Positions 29,028 through 29,757 of a stretch of 29,757 nucleotides of DNA are shown piece by piece (the first letter of the stretch is position 1; every line of letters starts with the position of its first letter). Origin of the DNA: a virus; the IMG/VR virus record IMGVR_UViG_3300031711_000021, positions 1 through 29,757 of that record, one strand, 5' to 3'. The notes beneath the pieces were generated by a model that did no database searches, was not told where the DNA came from, and was given only the letters and a program-made list of their open reading frames with translations. Both the position numbers and the translations under genes were made by a program.

Positions 29028-29408
29028 ATGTACAAGTTGGACTATGACGTTCTCTGCCAGAAAGCCCACGAAGCCGGTATTGCGGCCGTGGACAAGCTTC
29101 AGGTCCGCCCCATGGTGGTCCAGTCGCACGCCAACCCCCTGGACGACGGGTCCCCGGTGGTCAAGGAATACTTCGTCGCAGACGGCGTCTGCGGCTTCGC
29201 CTGGGTCAAGTTTCCCGGTGTCGGACCGTTCGCCAAGTACGCCAAGGAATACCTGGGCGCGCGGTCGGCCTACCCCAAAGGCCTGTGCTTCAGCATTCGG
29301 GCGTATGACCAGTCAATGCAGAAGAAAGAAGCCTACGCCGAAGCCTACGCGGCCGTGTTGCGGGAAGCGGGCATTCCAGGCGTCTACGCAGAAAGCAGGA
29401 TGGACTAA
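29028..29408 (+). CDS. Hypothetical phage protein ending in SRMD, 126 aa
   Basis: The ATG at 29028 has GGAAAGGAA upstream and lies behind a clear promoter. The product is alpha/beta: an N-terminal helix (YDVLCQKAHEAGIAAVDKL), a strand pair around YFVADGVCGFAWVKFPG, and a C-terminal helix (KKEAYAEAYAAVLREAG) ending GVYAESRMD. I recall this pattern, including the SRMD end, in phage hypotheticals from many hosts. No activity is known. The next gene starts on the base after its stop. Confidence 0.85.
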   Translation: MYKLDYDVLCQKAHEAGIAAVDKLQVRPMVVQSHANPLDDGSPVVKEYFVADGVCGFAWVKFPGVGPFAKYAKEYLGARSAYPKGLCFSIRAYDQSMQKKEAYAEAYAAVLREAGIPGVYAESRMD

Positions 29409-29642
29409 ATGAACAACGCGCGCCGCAAGCAGATTTTGAAAGTCACGGAACTTCTGAACGAAGCCTGTGAACTCCTGGAAACCGTCAAGGACGACGAACA
29501 GGAATATTACGACAACATGCCAGAAGGCCTACAGGCAGGCGAGAAAGGCCAGAAGGCGGAAGAAGTCACCAGCAGCCTGGAAGACATTCATCAGCGCCTG
29601 GAAGAAGCCCAGGGTGAACTGGCAGACCTTATGACCGACTGA
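29409..29642 (+). CDS. Hypothetical small acidic coiled-coil protein, 77 aa
   Basis: It begins immediately after the previous TAA, so the two are translationally linked. The product is acidic and helical (LKVTELLNEACELLETVKDDE), with the segment EYYDNMPEGLQAGEKG in the middle, a motif I have seen in many small phage and prophage proteins, and a second helix (SSLEDIHQRLEEAQGELADL). Function unknown. Confidence 0.85.
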   Translation: MNNARRKQILKVTELLNEACELLETVKDDEQEYYDNMPEGLQAGEKGQKAEEVTSSLEDIHQRLEEAQGELADLMTD

Positions 29643-29643
29643 C

Positions 29644-29670
29644 CGGGCGCAGTGGTCCCGCAGGCGAGCC
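29644..29670 (+). repeat. Intergenic repeat copy 2: CGGGCGCA-N11-GGCGAGCC
   Basis: CGGGCGCA (29644-29651), 11 variable bases, then GGCGAGCC (29663-29670), followed by TTATATTT, an AT-rich box that could act as a -10 element. It begins two bases after the 29642 stop. See copy 1 at 28173-28200. Confidence 0.6.
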
Positions 29671-29757
29671 TTATATTTCAGTTTTTGGCTGCCTGTCCAG
29701 GGCTTGGTTAACGCCGAACGGTGTTCGAACAATCTTCGATTAAACCTTGAACCAGCC
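29671..29757 (+). other. Right-edge intergenic sequence with possible promoter parts
   Basis: No gene is seen. TATATT (29672-29677) lacks a good -35 partner. A perfect palindrome GTTCGAAC is at 29723-29730. TTGAAC at 29747-29752 matches the -35 box of the 28971 promoter, so another promoter of this type may be cut by the window edge. Confidence 0.35.

Overview
The window is part of the genome of a tailed double-stranded DNA bacteriophage with a long non-contractile (siphovirus-type) tail. The evidence is an HK97-type head module (prohead protease and major capsid protein), one tail tube protein, a tail assembly chaperone pair, an 875-residue tape measure, and no sheath or baseplate wedge genes. 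The tail tip genes (DUF2460 distal tail protein, DUF2163/BR0599 hub, NlpC/P60 peptidase, large tip protein) follow the order seen in alphaproteobacterial phages and the Rhodobacter gene transfer agent. Together with the moderately high GC, this suggests an alphaproteobacterial host; that is an inference. No integrase, repressor, attachment site, tRNA, CRISPR array or insertion sequence was seen.

Layout. 1-1207 (minus): four small overlapping genes of unknown function, one cut by the window edge, behind a sigma70-like promoter. 1208-1738: a gene-free stretch between divergent gene blocks, rich in stem-loops, some mutually exclusive. 1739-5924 (plus): an unknown protein, a class II (B12-dependent) ribonucleotide reductase, a cold-shock protein, an Ig-like protein with a possible membrane anchor, a small membrane protein and a DUF1643 protein, with two clear intrinsic terminators. 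5923-5950: a minus-strand terminator where the two gene blocks converge.

5996-26427 (minus): one long late block. In transcription order it holds prohead protease/scaffold (26427), major capsid protein, small head proteins, connector, HK97 gp10-like protein, tail terminator, tail tube, tail chaperones with a probable programmed -1 frameshift, tape measure, distal tail protein, hub, peptidase, tip protein, DUF4376 protein, then the lysis cassette (muramidase, putative holin, two lipoproteins). Most neighbouring genes overlap by 4 bases (ATGA), which implies translational coupling. Terminase and portal genes, usually just upstream of the protease, are not here.

26524-29757: small plus-strand genes of unknown function behind two similar promoters, interrupted by a minus-strand pair (28225-28921). 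One of that pair carries two copies of a His-Asp/Cys motif that also occurs inside the protease fusion.

The most notable points are the chaperone frameshift, an internal start in the protease gene that could make a scaffold, a beta-domain shared by three virion proteins, a hub with four cysteines spaced as in Fe-S hub proteins, and the structured 1208-1738 region.
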